64,000 nt of DNA from Branchiostoma floridae (lineage: Eukaryota > Chordata > Leptocardii > Amphioxiformes > Branchiostomatidae), in assembly GCF_000003815.2 (NCBI RefSeq), contig NC_049991.1, forward strand, positions 14,862,154-14,926,153, written 5' to 3'. Of this stretch, positions 1-12,100 are shown piece after piece. The translations under genes were made by a program, and so were the position numbers. Below the pieces are notes generated by a model. That model saw nothing but the letters and a program-made list of their open reading frames with translations. It searched no databases and had not been told where the DNA came from. Within the stretch, counting starts at the first letter, position 1. Every line of letters begins with the position of its first letter.

Positions 1-118
1 TGTTCTTTGGTCTGAGCCTTATGGACGTAGTCTCTGCCGACCTTGACACGTGGCCTGAGCAGAGCCTTGGTGAACTCGGACACGGGCAGGCCCATGAGAT
101 GGCACACCTTCTGGGCCA
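1..118 (-). CDS. MYH9/10/14: Myosin II motor exon, truncated by window edge
   Basis: This exon starts after acceptor ccccaccag at 119-120 and runs off the left edge. It encodes [18 protein letters not shown] and then [19 protein letters not shown], continuing KEQ. The KVGRDYVxKAQTKEQ motif precedes the helix leading to the switch II region. The remainder of the gene must lie to the left of this window. Confidence 0.94.
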
Positions 119-3100
119 CTGGTGGGGAAATACACAATAAACCACATCATTGCAATGAAGGTTAGACATCCAGGTTAGGATATACTCAATACAAAAGTTA
201 CTCTGGAAACTGGATAAGGTTTGAAAAGGGCCAGACATTTCAGGCACTAACAAAAGACATCAGATTCTAACCAATTTCAAGATTTACTTAGTCGCCTGAG
301 TAACTTTTATATTGAGTCTAAATCACATGGGCAGAAACTTAATTATCTCAAGATGACTGGCCAAAAAGTCTGAGTTCACTGCCTGAGTTCAAAAGTTTTT
401 CCACATTGTTTGAAACTCCTTTCTGTGATACAGGATACAAGTTTAGCGATTATGAATTTTTAAAAGGTATCATACCGGTGTTGTCTGGTAATGTGGCCTG
501 GTCGGTGTTGCGGTCCTGCTTGAACTGAATGTTACCGAACATCAGCACAGCAGACACCACCCTCATGATAGCTGTGGAAGAGAAAAGACAACACTTTTAT
601 TCAAACGAACATTCTATCATTCATGTCACTCACATTCAACAAAATGTCAATTTCACATTGTGGTGAAAGTTTGTTACAAATTTTCTTATCCAACATTCTT
701 GGTGAAACAAAACAGTATTTACATCGATAACCAAGAAGCAGCGTAACAAAGTTGTCAATCACACTATCCAACTATACAAGGACAGAAAGTAAAAACGAAA
801 ACACACAAAAAACAAACACAAACATATGGATTCAGTCTTTTTCATGGACATTAGTGATCATCATATCTGTTTGAAAATGTTGTCAAATGCACTGTCCAAC
901 TATACATGGACAAACAGCAACAACACCTAAACACAAACGTACAGATTCTGTCTTCTTCTGGGATGTTCATGATCTTCATGGCCTCGATAGTGTCCTGGAA
1001 CTCCTGGGAATCGTCCACCCCAGGGACAGCCACGTAACCATTGGTAAGGAACGTGTAGAACTTGGCATCCTCAATCAGCAAGTCCTCTGTGTGGTGGGGG
1101 AAACACAAGCAATTAGTTTTTGTAACCCTCACGTGTCAATGGGGCAATGGACAGGTGAGTGGAGTATTTGACTGGTATTTGTGAGTTTGATCCCTGATCG
1201 AGTCAAGCCGAAACTTTAAAATGGTACATAGTGCCTTTTCTTCTTAGTACTCAGTATTCTGGAAACACCATGGTAGTTGAACATCCACCAGTATAAGTGG
1301 ACGAGCTCCTGGTTGTAGTGACTGTACAAATTGTGTGGCTCAAGGGCTATAGAATAGGAGATGAGCGCTACCCTATGCACCATCTGGTTTGGGAAAGACT
1401 TTTTGAACCTAACTTCTAACTAATCTCTCACAAGGCCAGTAGGTGGGTTGCTAGGTGACTTAATAATTCTCACAAGTGATGATGCATGTACTCTGTTAAG
1501 GCTAATTCATGAACAGGTTTGTTAAATCAAAGTCCTTTCATTATATGCTACTCACTCTTCAGCTGTGCATTGGCTCCCTTCAGTAACTGGTAGTAGATAT
1601 GGAATGTTCTTTCGTTGGATGCCTGACGGATACAACGAGCCTTTTCAAGCAGATCTGAACACCGGAGTCAAGGGAAAATCTTAAACACAATCTTTAACAA
1701 CACAGTTCATAGGCAATGATATCTATGTAATATAGAACAGACATGGTCATCTAACTTTTTGTCCATCAATGATACTTATGTATTTGGAGAAAGTGCTTTA
1801 TTTCAGCCTGAAGATCATGTCCAAGTCATCTTTAAACACCTATCTTAAATCTACTTGCTTGTGTCTTCAGGAAATGCATCATCTTGCTTGAAGGTTGTTT
1901 TACTACTAGTATAACCTGAAATATTTACATATCTACAATTACAATCCTAAAACAATTGCATCATGATAGCCACAAATATATAATGCCTGAAGGATACATG
2001 TCTCGATGCTGGCGCCAGCAAGGTACCCTGACATGTCGAAGTTGATACGGATGAACTTGCCCTGTGGGGAACAACATGTAAAAATGAGGAACTTCACTGG
2101 TCTAGCAGAGACCTAGGTTAGTAGAGAAATAGCAATACCTGGGTCTGCACAGAATGGGACAATGCATCAACACATTAACATAATCATCATTACATTAATA
2201 TCATCATCATCATCCTTAAACACTAGGTCAGGAGCAGTCCTTGTACACCTCTACTAAACATGCCTTAAGTCCCACGTAACATTATTATTTTTACTCCGCG
2301 TACCGAAGGTACGCTCGGGAGTAAAAATATTGTTTTCATACTGTTTCTTTCTTTCTTTCTTTCTTTCTCCTGTCGCGATCGTTAAAGTGATTCCTCTCCG
2401 TCGTTCCTGCACCGAATGATCTGAAATTTGGCACAAGGGTAGAGTGTGCCAATGCCCAGATGCTTTTTTCTCCTTTTTTTGATAGATACCTTTAAAATGA
2501 TTTTATGGATGTTTTTAGGTCCATTTCTGACCATGACTATATATTCTTGCCTCCTGTGCCCAGGTACTCAGTCCAAATGACCTGAAATTTGGTATGATAC
2601 TGCGGGAGATAGTTATTAAAAGAACCAAGCTATCATTTTTGGCCCAAAATCACTTCATAATGATTTATAAGCCGGTTTGGCGGGGTATCTACGTGTATTT
2701 TCATGCGTTTCACGCGTTTCGCGCGTGTCACCATATATGGTCACGTCCCGCGAGTGACGTAATGTGGTGCAGCTGTGAGTTGTGCCTAAATGTAATTACC
2801 GCGTCACCAATACGCGCGGCACTTAGCGGAAGCGATGACCTGATTGGGTACAGCAAATGAGGAAGTGTCTTTCAAATTAGCAGCTTAACCATACCAGGAG
2901 AGCATGTCGTCGGGGAAGAAATTTGTTAAAAGTAAGTAAAAAATCGTACTGTTTAACTTAAAATTGGCTACAATGCACAAACACAGTAACAAATTTGGGT
3001 AGCTTGTCGTCGTTATTGTGTAGTTTTTGTACGTTTAATTAACGCAAGTTTAGAGTGTCGAGTTTAGCGATACAGCAGGGCGTGCAGAATGGCGCGGCGA

Positions 3101-6100
3101 GTGGTACATGAAACTACACAAAGGAAATACTAATCATTGTATTGTATTCTATTTTCTACTAGTCTCCAAGCAGACCCTACGGTGCCTTAGAAATAGTATC
3201 AAAGCTGGCAAGGGACTTAGTGTAGCCCTTTGGCCGGCTATCTCCATTTGGCCGGCTATGCTCCTTTGCCAGCTTTTATATTATCTCTAAGGCACCGATG
3301 GGTCTGCTTATTGGAGACTATTTTCTACTGGATGAAGAGGATACACCACCAGTTGTGCAGACAAATGGGATTGTGCCTTGATAGAAGGTGTCAATTTGAC
3401 AGTGCTAAATTTATTATTGGCCGGGTGCTGAAACTCTGGCCTGTCAGAGGGTACAATAGTCAACCGGCCACAAGTGGCACCAACAGACACCAAGAAGAGG
3501 ATAGCAAAGTCAAGTGCAAGAAGTGTTCCCACATACATTATGAAATTATGACAGAAACACCATCATTCCTGCATCGAATGACCTGAAGTTTGGCACAAAG
3601 GTAGAGTGGGCCAATACCCAGACCCGATTTTTTCTGTTTTTTTATAGATACCTTTAAAATGATTTTATGGATGTTTTTAGGTGGTGTTCTGACCGAACTG
3701 TATAATTGTGCCTCCTGTGCCCAGGTATTAAGCCCAATGGACCCGAAATTTGGTATGATAGTGCATGAGATATTTACTAAAAGGACCCCGATATCATTAG
3801 CCTGGGTACCATTCTCCGCGGTCGGCTTTTGGGGTGTTTTACCCGGCACCGACCTGCTTCTGTCAGCCTGTCTGATTAGCTGCCCTTTGAGATTTCGCCG
3901 ATAGAGCTTGTAGCCGGCCTTTTGAGTTTACCCCGACTTTCTTTCTTGAAGAACAACGGTGTCTTCTTTGTTAATGTGTGAATCACTAGCATACTGTTTG
4001 CGTGTTGTAATCAAGAAATAAAAGTGTGATTACTGTACAGTACTAGTATGAAAGAACCGTAATTCCGAGTCATTCTCAAACTGGATCTTTTTTTTTCAAA
4101 TTCAATTTTGGAACAGTCCATTTTCGCAAGGAGGAGCGGAGTAAAAATAGCTGAATTTGCTCCTAAGCAAATACCGGCCTTTCTAGTTTAAATTCTTGGA
4201 TTCACATAGATCATATAGCACCTCAAATGTCTTCATATCACACATAACATATTTTCAAAAGTGTTATTCTGGCACAAGGATTATCAGGGCTCGAAATACC
4301 ACCTGCATATGCAGTTTAGTGCAGGTAAAATTGGGGCTGTGCAGGTATTTTTGGTGTCTACCTGCACCTAACCTGCACTGGTCCATGTGCTGGGTTTTAT
4401 ACATAAATGTCCTATGATATAGATGAACATGGATTGTTATTAGCTGCATTGACTGTGTGGATAAAGTATAAAAGAAAAAAAAGCAATGGTTCCTGAACAA
4501 TTTTAGTATGATCCATCCTTACATGTAAAACATGTCTGGTGCATGTAATTTTCAATGTTACCTGCACCAGTGCAGGTATGCAGAAAAAAGTATTTCGAGC
4601 CCTGATTATAGATTTTCCAATCAAGATAGCATCTGATCAAACTCTATACCTCTCAAATAAAACTAGTTAAACAAAGGTCACAGTGATGAGAAAGGAGTGT
4701 ACTTACAAATCGTGACGAGTTGTCATTTTTGACAGTTTTGGCATTGCCAAAGGACTCCAGAATGGGGTTGGCCTGTAGCAGTTGAGTCTCCAGCTCTCCC
4801 TGTAGGTGGTAATTATGCCTGTCAGTGCCCTGTAGGGGCAGCCAGGCAAACAAAAACAGATTATTTTCAACTGACTTCCATCAGGTATTTCTCATTTCTG
4901 TACACAGAAGAGGGGGGAAGATGTAAAAATGTACATTTGTAGTCTCCAGAGATGTCTTATGTTGCTGTTGCCAAAATGTAAAAATTTGGATCAATCAGAC
5001 AAACACAGAACCCATGCAATACAACAAGTGATGGTTGGATCTCTGGAAACTGAAACAATGATTAACAAATTGATGCTGAAATGGCAATGAAACACCCTTT
5101 TTGTGTTTTTGGTTTTGTTGGTTATTGATTTTTAAGAAAGTGAAAGAAGAGAGGCTTGAAGAATCAGTGCCCAAAGACATTGGGCTGTAGTCTCAAAAGA
5201 AGTGACAACAACATGCACATTGATATTACTCAAATGAGTAAATTTTTTAATGGAGAATTATGTTGTTGTTGGAAGAAGAGGGGTGTCAGAGAAAGTGTGT
5301 TGGGTTTGTTGGGTTTAACAAGTGATAACCACAGCATCGGTGGCTGCCTGGGCAACGGTTCAGCCATTCTGAGATGGAAGTCATTTGAGTAACCTGTCAA
5401 CAACAGAAAAGACATGGGAATTAGACGTGCAAAAATTCAAAACTGATATGGATTAGTTCTTCATCGGGTTATCAGCACAAAAACAAGCAGCAGGCATCAT
5501 GGCAGTTAGTAAGCTGAAAGGAGAGGAAAAAATTTGCATTATATATAATTGATTAAAGTAGGTATTAATTAAAGATGATATATGATTAACAAAGTGTTAA
5601 AGATCAATTGCTATCATCATTGACTGACTCTAAAGTTTAAGCAAAATAAGCAGGCAACCAAGATATAATAGAACCCACCACCAACCACAAGCGAAGCATT
5701 ATCTAACCAAGCAGAGCATTTTCCGTTTGACATACAAAGAAGAAAAGGAAGAAAAGACTAGGCCAGGCTATGGCTCTATACTTACTAACATGTAACCAAC
5801 CCCATACTTAGAGACGAGAGCATGAAAAGAGACACCGGGGGAAGAGTTAGCATCAGAAATAGAATGACAAAGGTACTACATCAACTGACTTGACACCACA
5901 ATTTGGCATTGTGAAGTCTTTTTATCAGAAAAAAAGGGAGATACATTGAAAATTTGGCAGTGGAGTGTGGCTCAGCAGACATGTAGGTGAAAGTTCCTTT
6001 AATAGAAAGATGAATGACGCAGGAGAGGTTGACGACATATCTCTTTTGTACTGTATGATAATGAAACTGCATTTACTAATTTCTATTTGAAGAGATTCGT

Positions 6101-9100
6101 AGAAATAAATGCTGAAATTCAAATGCTGTTCTTGCGTACACGTAGATCCACCATTTCGAGTCCTTCAAAAAAAACTTTTTTAAATACATTTGAATGTCGG
6201 CAGAGAACAGATGCTTTGAATTTTCATCTACTTGCAGGTACAAACAAAATGCAGTTTTTTGACAGAAGATAAATGAAAAAAGTAAATGTAACATTTTTCT
6301 CCTTTCTTGGAAATTCTGCAAAAAAAGTTTGTTCACATGGAAAAAGTTTGTTCACATACACAAATATACATATAATGACAAAGCAAGGTTAACGTGAAGT
6401 CTTCTAGGATTAAGAGTTAAAATACAGAAACATCACAGTGCAGCATAGCTAAAATAGATGGAAAAACATAGGGATTAATTAATAGGGTTGAAAATTGTTG
6501 GTTAATATTTCTACTACAGTATCATATGGGGTACTACATAGGACATAACACAGCACATCTTTGGGGCAGGGGGGTTGTGTAGGAGGGTATTTTTCAGTTG
6601 GGGCTGGATTGTAAGGGGAGGGGCTTGCAAGTTGTATCACCAGTAGTGTGTCTATACTACTACTGGTAAGGGGGAGGGAGGGAAGGCACTTTGGCACAAG
6701 TGAGTGTGGGGTTGGTTAACTGGCAAAGAGCAAGCTGCTATCGACTCTTACAGCATGCTACTTTACAGCTAGCTACCCATGAAGGAGGCCACTGCACGCC
6801 AACTTAGCGAGTGTAGACGCAGCGCCCTGTCAGGTCTACTTACCGCGTCCTTAGTCAGATATACACCCTGTGGGGGTGAGCAACACCAGGGAGGGACGGT
6901 GAGAATGCGGAGAGGACAAAAGTGCTTGTAAAATGGTGAACAGTGAAACGCACACCTATTAAATCTAACATGCAAAATTCACAACAAGTAATGGAGTAAA
7001 AGCACACAAGTGACTCTACACTACAGGTGTTCAATAAAATTGAGTAGAAATCTGTTCTAACAATACATGCTTTGTTTGCCTAGTAAGAGCTAATATTCTG
7101 CAGTTTGCTTGCTGACAAAGCAAGTCAACATATTCAAGCACATATGACTCAAGCAGTGCTATGGATACGCTAGTGAGTCAGCCTGAGTAACCAGTGACTT
7201 AGACCTTATAGTGCAGTGGGCTATGGACTGTGCAGTAATTCTATTGCACTGCTGTTCGACAAGACTGTCAGCACATAATGATACAAAAATGCTGAAACAA
7301 GAGACAGACATACATACAGATGTGCCATCAATACCAGCAAGAATATACGTCCTGAATCTCAAAGTACGGTTTGAGGTGATTAAATTGAAATGTACTTTCA
7401 TTGACAAGACTATCTAAATCCTACATGTTTGAAGTTGACCTTTCTTTCTGTACTTGGTTACAGGTGATTAAAACATGAATTTAGTTCTTTTTGGACTACA
7501 GAAGCTGGAAATGATGACACATTCCTGTCCCTACCATAGTACTATTGCACTCACATCCAAGCTAGCGCCTCTTCAGCTATACTGTACACAGACAGGCCAT
7601 AACTACATAATAATATCAACAGCCAGTACAGAAAACAACACATGTACAGTACAGTAACACTATGGACGTTCTGATGCCATCTCAAAGCTCACAAGCCAGT
7701 GCACAGCTTGCTTGCGAAGAGAATGGAACCTTAACTCACATGGACACACCGGACGGCAGGGGAACTTACATGTTGACCGTGCAGGTTGGACGAGGATTGA
7801 GACTTGCCGCCTTTGCTCCCCGCCGGTGCGGCCGCCACGTATGCCAGATACTGGATGACCTTCTTGGTGTTCTCTGTCTTGCCAGCGCCAGACTCGCCCC
7901 TGGAGTACGCAGAAACACTTTCATGAGCTGTGTGCTCGCTCAAGCCATACAGTGATGAAGGTTAGACATCTAGGTACTGTAATAAGATACCAGTGTACAA
8001 AATACTTTTCTGAGTCAGGTTGCACAGTGTGCAACCTGGGGCAAAAACTAGGTTGCACAACTGAATTTCAAGTTGCACCACCTACAGTTCACTAATTTCT
8101 GAAAAAAAAAGGTACAATACTAGTACATACATGTTTGTCTGATATGAAATTAAGCTGCCTCTGTCCATTTATTTTTTCCAAGTAAATTGACAACAAAATC
8201 GAGTTCTGAGGCTCAAAATCTAAGTTGCACCCTGAGCAACCTGAGTTGTAGAAGTAAGTTGCACCAAGCAAAAAGTGGTTGCAATGTGCAAGTGTGCAAG
8301 TGGGTATTTTGCACACTGGATACCCAAGGTAACTGGTTCCAAAATTCCAACATCTATCCAGTTCCTTGAGAAACTGTTATGTCTTAACTTAATTCTAACA
8401 GTTATTGTCATGTCATTATATCTGACCACAGTAAAATGTTCTGTAATATATTAAGCGAACAAGGGTACCATGATATATCAAAACTTGCTTAGGCCACACC
8501 AATTTAATTTCTTGGTTCACGGATTTTTTCATAAAAAATATGGAGCGAGAGGGCGAAATAAAAATAAAAATAAAAATTGTAAAATGGTTGGGGTAAAGGT
8601 AATGGCTAATCCAAAACATAAAGAAAAAAAGTTTTCAGCTTGAAAAAAGTACAAAAACACTATTTTTGTACAGTAACAGCACCTGTACCCACACTTTAAG
8701 GAGCTTATAATATAAAGGCCAATTTGCTACACCAGAAAGTCGGTGAATGGTTTCATTAATGGTGAAAATTTGCTGAGTGGTAATTTTTATGTGGGCGAAG
8801 CCACACATATAGTTTTCTTACAAGTATTTCACCGGAAATCAGAAACAAATGGAAGCCTCCATGTACTCCATGTTTCAAGCTTTTTGATTGGCCTAAAGTC
8901 GCACTTTCTCGGTTGTACGTCAGAGGTGAACCTATCAACGCGCAGGACACAATCGGCATCCATTTTGATAATAGCCAATCAAAACTCAGAAAAATGGAAG
9001 CTGTTAGCAAATACTCCGCGTACCCAGCTTTTTGATTGGCCTAAATTCAGACTGTCTCGGGTGTACGTCAGAGCTGGACCTATCAACGCAGAGAACACAA

Positions 9101-12100
9101 AATGTCATTCGGCATCCAGTTTTATAATAGCAGCTGAGACGCGGCAGTAAATCGGCCATGCATTCGACCAAACAGGCGCTCAAGGAAGAAGTTGCCCGCC
9201 ACGGAATGAACAAGATTGATAAATTTGCACAGAAAAACATTATCTTCAGAAAATGGGACCTTGGAATCTTGCAAATTAAACAGTGAACGGACGTGTTCAA
9301 GCTACGCATTGCATTTGTATACATGTACCTGTTAAAATGCTGGCAATAACGTTACGGCAAGCTTGGCCGAATGGCTAAAGCACCAGCTAGGTTTGCGTTT
9401 GTTTTTCGCTAGGTCAACCCTGGTTCGATTCCGGGCACGAACAACTTTCTTTTAGTTGTCCTTTTTTTTTCTTTTTTGATATTTACAACAATTTTATCTT
9501 GCAAGCAGAGCATCGTTCAGTTTACACGCCTTTTTATTTATTTTTTAATTGCCCTCAAAAGACGGTGTTTAAACGGTCGGACGGTCCATGTGGGGAGGGG
9601 GGCTCGTCAACGCCTCGGACCATACCGGCAGCCAAATACTGTATCGTCGATGTCTGTCGCCTGCGGCGTTAAGTCAAATTTGGAATGGAGGCTACGGTAC
9701 GGTACCGGACCTGAACCTGATCATGAATTTCAGCTTTATAATTGCTACACAGCACAACCCGTGACGTCAGGTAAAGGCCGAGAATAGGGGTGAACCGAGA
9801 ATACGGGGCACCTAATGGCAATTACTATTGTGTGTAAGATAGTTTGACTTAAACTTCAAAAAAGGCCACGGGAAAGACTTGCTGCATTTTCGCGAAAATG
9901 TTGTCATTCTAGTTGTTTCTTTTCTTGCGATTTTTCCTTTCTTTTCCCTTCGCCCACATCCTGCATTTTTTCAAAAATGTTGCCTTTCTAGTTATTTTTA
10001 TTTTTTTTCCCAAAAAATAGGAGCGAGCGAATCCGTGAACCAAGAAATTAAATCGGTGTGGCCTTAGCTGGGAGAAAGATTCATAATTCCCAGCCATACT
10101 AACCCAGCTATGGCAAACCTCAGTACTTTTCATATTTGATGTGGCAAGTTCACTTCATCCCTGTTTACCCATACAAAGTTGTTGACAACAGCTAGCTTAG
10201 CTGTGAGAAGATTCACAACTCCAAGCCATACTAACCCAGTTATGGGTACCTAATTATGTCACAATACTGGCGCCAACCCAACATTATCACTGCGGCTGGA
10301 CTCAATAAACCACCCCCCAACCATCGCCTATCTGGTTGCCAGGTATTCTCCAGGTAACTCATTAACAGCTGTGTATATACTCTTGTAAAGAGTTATGCTA
10401 CACAGTCATTGAAATAATTGTCAGGCTTTAATCCTACCAAATTGCAACTAAACAGACAGCGAGACCATCTACACTTCAGTTTTATCTGTACCATTATCAA
10501 ATACCACTGTCACCAAAATTAGTGATGTTTATCGGGCATGACAGATAATGTGGCCATCTTTGATGACAGCGTTCATTATCATGATGATCGATCTATTTTT
10601 GTTCAAGGACAGTCCTGAATAACAATACCTCTTTCTTCATATCATTAAAAGAAATAACACCAAATTGCCATTCTTATTTTAAATGTGTACTAATACTAAA
10701 AACCGCCAAATGCCTCTTTTAGTTCAAGGTTTCAACACTGCTCACTAAAGCTTTTCTTTCAAGCACAACACATACCAACTAAAGCATTGCCAATTAGTCC
10801 AACCATCATGAAGCTTAACAGACATTTGACAAGTCATTTTAAGTAATTCTACTCCATAAAAATATTACATAACACACCCCAATGACCTTGCATAAAGTCT
10901 GTACTGGCATCCTTGCAGTTGGGACCAGCTCTGTTCAATCTCACACCTCCTGCACCAAAGCAAACTCTGACATGTTCCCCTCCAAATTGATCTGTTCACA
11001 TGTCAGAAATACCAGCGAAATCCAACCCATCTGTCCAAATAGGCCATCAAAGGAGGCTTTGTCTCTCATGAACTTGCCAAGCTTTAACACAGGCCAAACT
11101 AACCCAATTAAGTGTTATAATCAGACTAATCAAAAATCTACAAGAATAAGTCTTCAGTAAAACTTAACTTCCTTTCTTTAAATTTTTATTCATGTCAAAA
11201 ATGACAAATGACATTTTGAAAGGAAAGACAAAGAATGGCATCAAAATCAAATCAAAACAGGAATGCCGAGACAAAATAAAACTATTACATTATGTTTTCT
11301 ATTTCAGTCTGTTGTTTGTTTTATGAAGGACGCTATATACTTGGTTTGATAACCTTCTTTTTATCCAGCGGAACACATTCCATGCCGCAAGCCCATTCAG
11401 CCAATGATATTCATTTGTATGAAATGAAAATCCTGCATACTTATACTATACTTAAAGTATAGCTTATTGTTTGAAACATTTGCAAAACTTGGGTGGGAAC
11501 TATCCACAACTCAATGCTCAGTATTTACATAATACTATGACACACCCATTCAGGGACACATTTTCTCTACTTGGCAGCATACAAAACCCTTGGAAGGGAC
11601 AAGGGGGTGGAGCTTTGAGGTCTTTATATACATGGTCAATTTAGCACTGATGTAATTATGAGTGCTGAAAACACATGTGAACCAGAAACAACTTGTTTTG
11701 CTACAAAGCTGTCCAGTGGTGTGACCCAACCCAGGTTTGCCAAGTTGGTTTTAATTTCAGTTCCTGCTCTTTTGTGTCAACACCTCAGGTCCTTAATCAT
11801 GAACAGTTTGGACAAGCAAAGGTATCAGGCTAAAATCATGGAATGGAAGCCATGGATAACAAAGTACAGTCTAATATGAAACAAATGTCTTTTGGCTCCA
11901 GCAAGACCTGGTCCAGACTATCTGAAGTGATACTGGGGTGGGAAAAACATGCACTGCTGAGACTTCACTCATGTCACAGGGGCAGACTACTACTGTAGAA
12001 CTGTTGCTGTGGGCACATTCCATGGTCTGATATATATAAATCATCTTAAGGCTGACATGCAAACATCCACTTTGCTACCTGACCAGGGATTGTGTAGTTT

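Larger units (their letters stand above)
2287..4148. mobile_element. About 1.86-kb composite DNA element with 13-bp inverted ends
   Basis: The left end ATTTTTACTCCGC (2287-2299) is the exact reverse complement of the right end GCGGAGTAAAAAT (4136-4148). The left end also folds on itself with 2318-2328. Inside, a block of about 245 bp is directly repeated (about 2404-2650 and 3563-3805), and a 161-bp MITE is inserted at 3160. A CpG-rich stretch with a TGACGTAA site precedes a short exon-like ORF at 2904. No clear target-site duplication was found, so the boundaries are tentative. It lies in a myosin intron. Confidence 0.5.
8491..10064. mobile_element. About 1.57-kb DNA element with about 35-bp inverted ends
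   Basis: The left end AGGCCACACCAATTTAATTT continues to TTGGTTCACGGATT. The right end is its reverse complement with one difference in the first 35 bp. Inside are two direct copies of about 100 bp (8875-8960 and 9023-9125), a tRNA-like segment at 9357-9445 and a 42-codon ORF at 9158. No transposase is recognisable and no target-site duplication is clear. Confidence 0.6.

Noticed and set aside
5230-5415. Possible further loop-1 cassette after the acag near 5393
   Set aside because: The acceptor is reasonable but no good donor follows before the frame stops.
8743-9150. 135-codon plus-strand frame
   Set aside because: It spans the internal direct repeats of the 8491-10064 transposon and repeats its own sequence, so it is not a gene.
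9357-9445. Functional tRNA gene
   Set aside because: A and B boxes are good, but the acceptor stem does not pair and the anticodon arm is not convincing.
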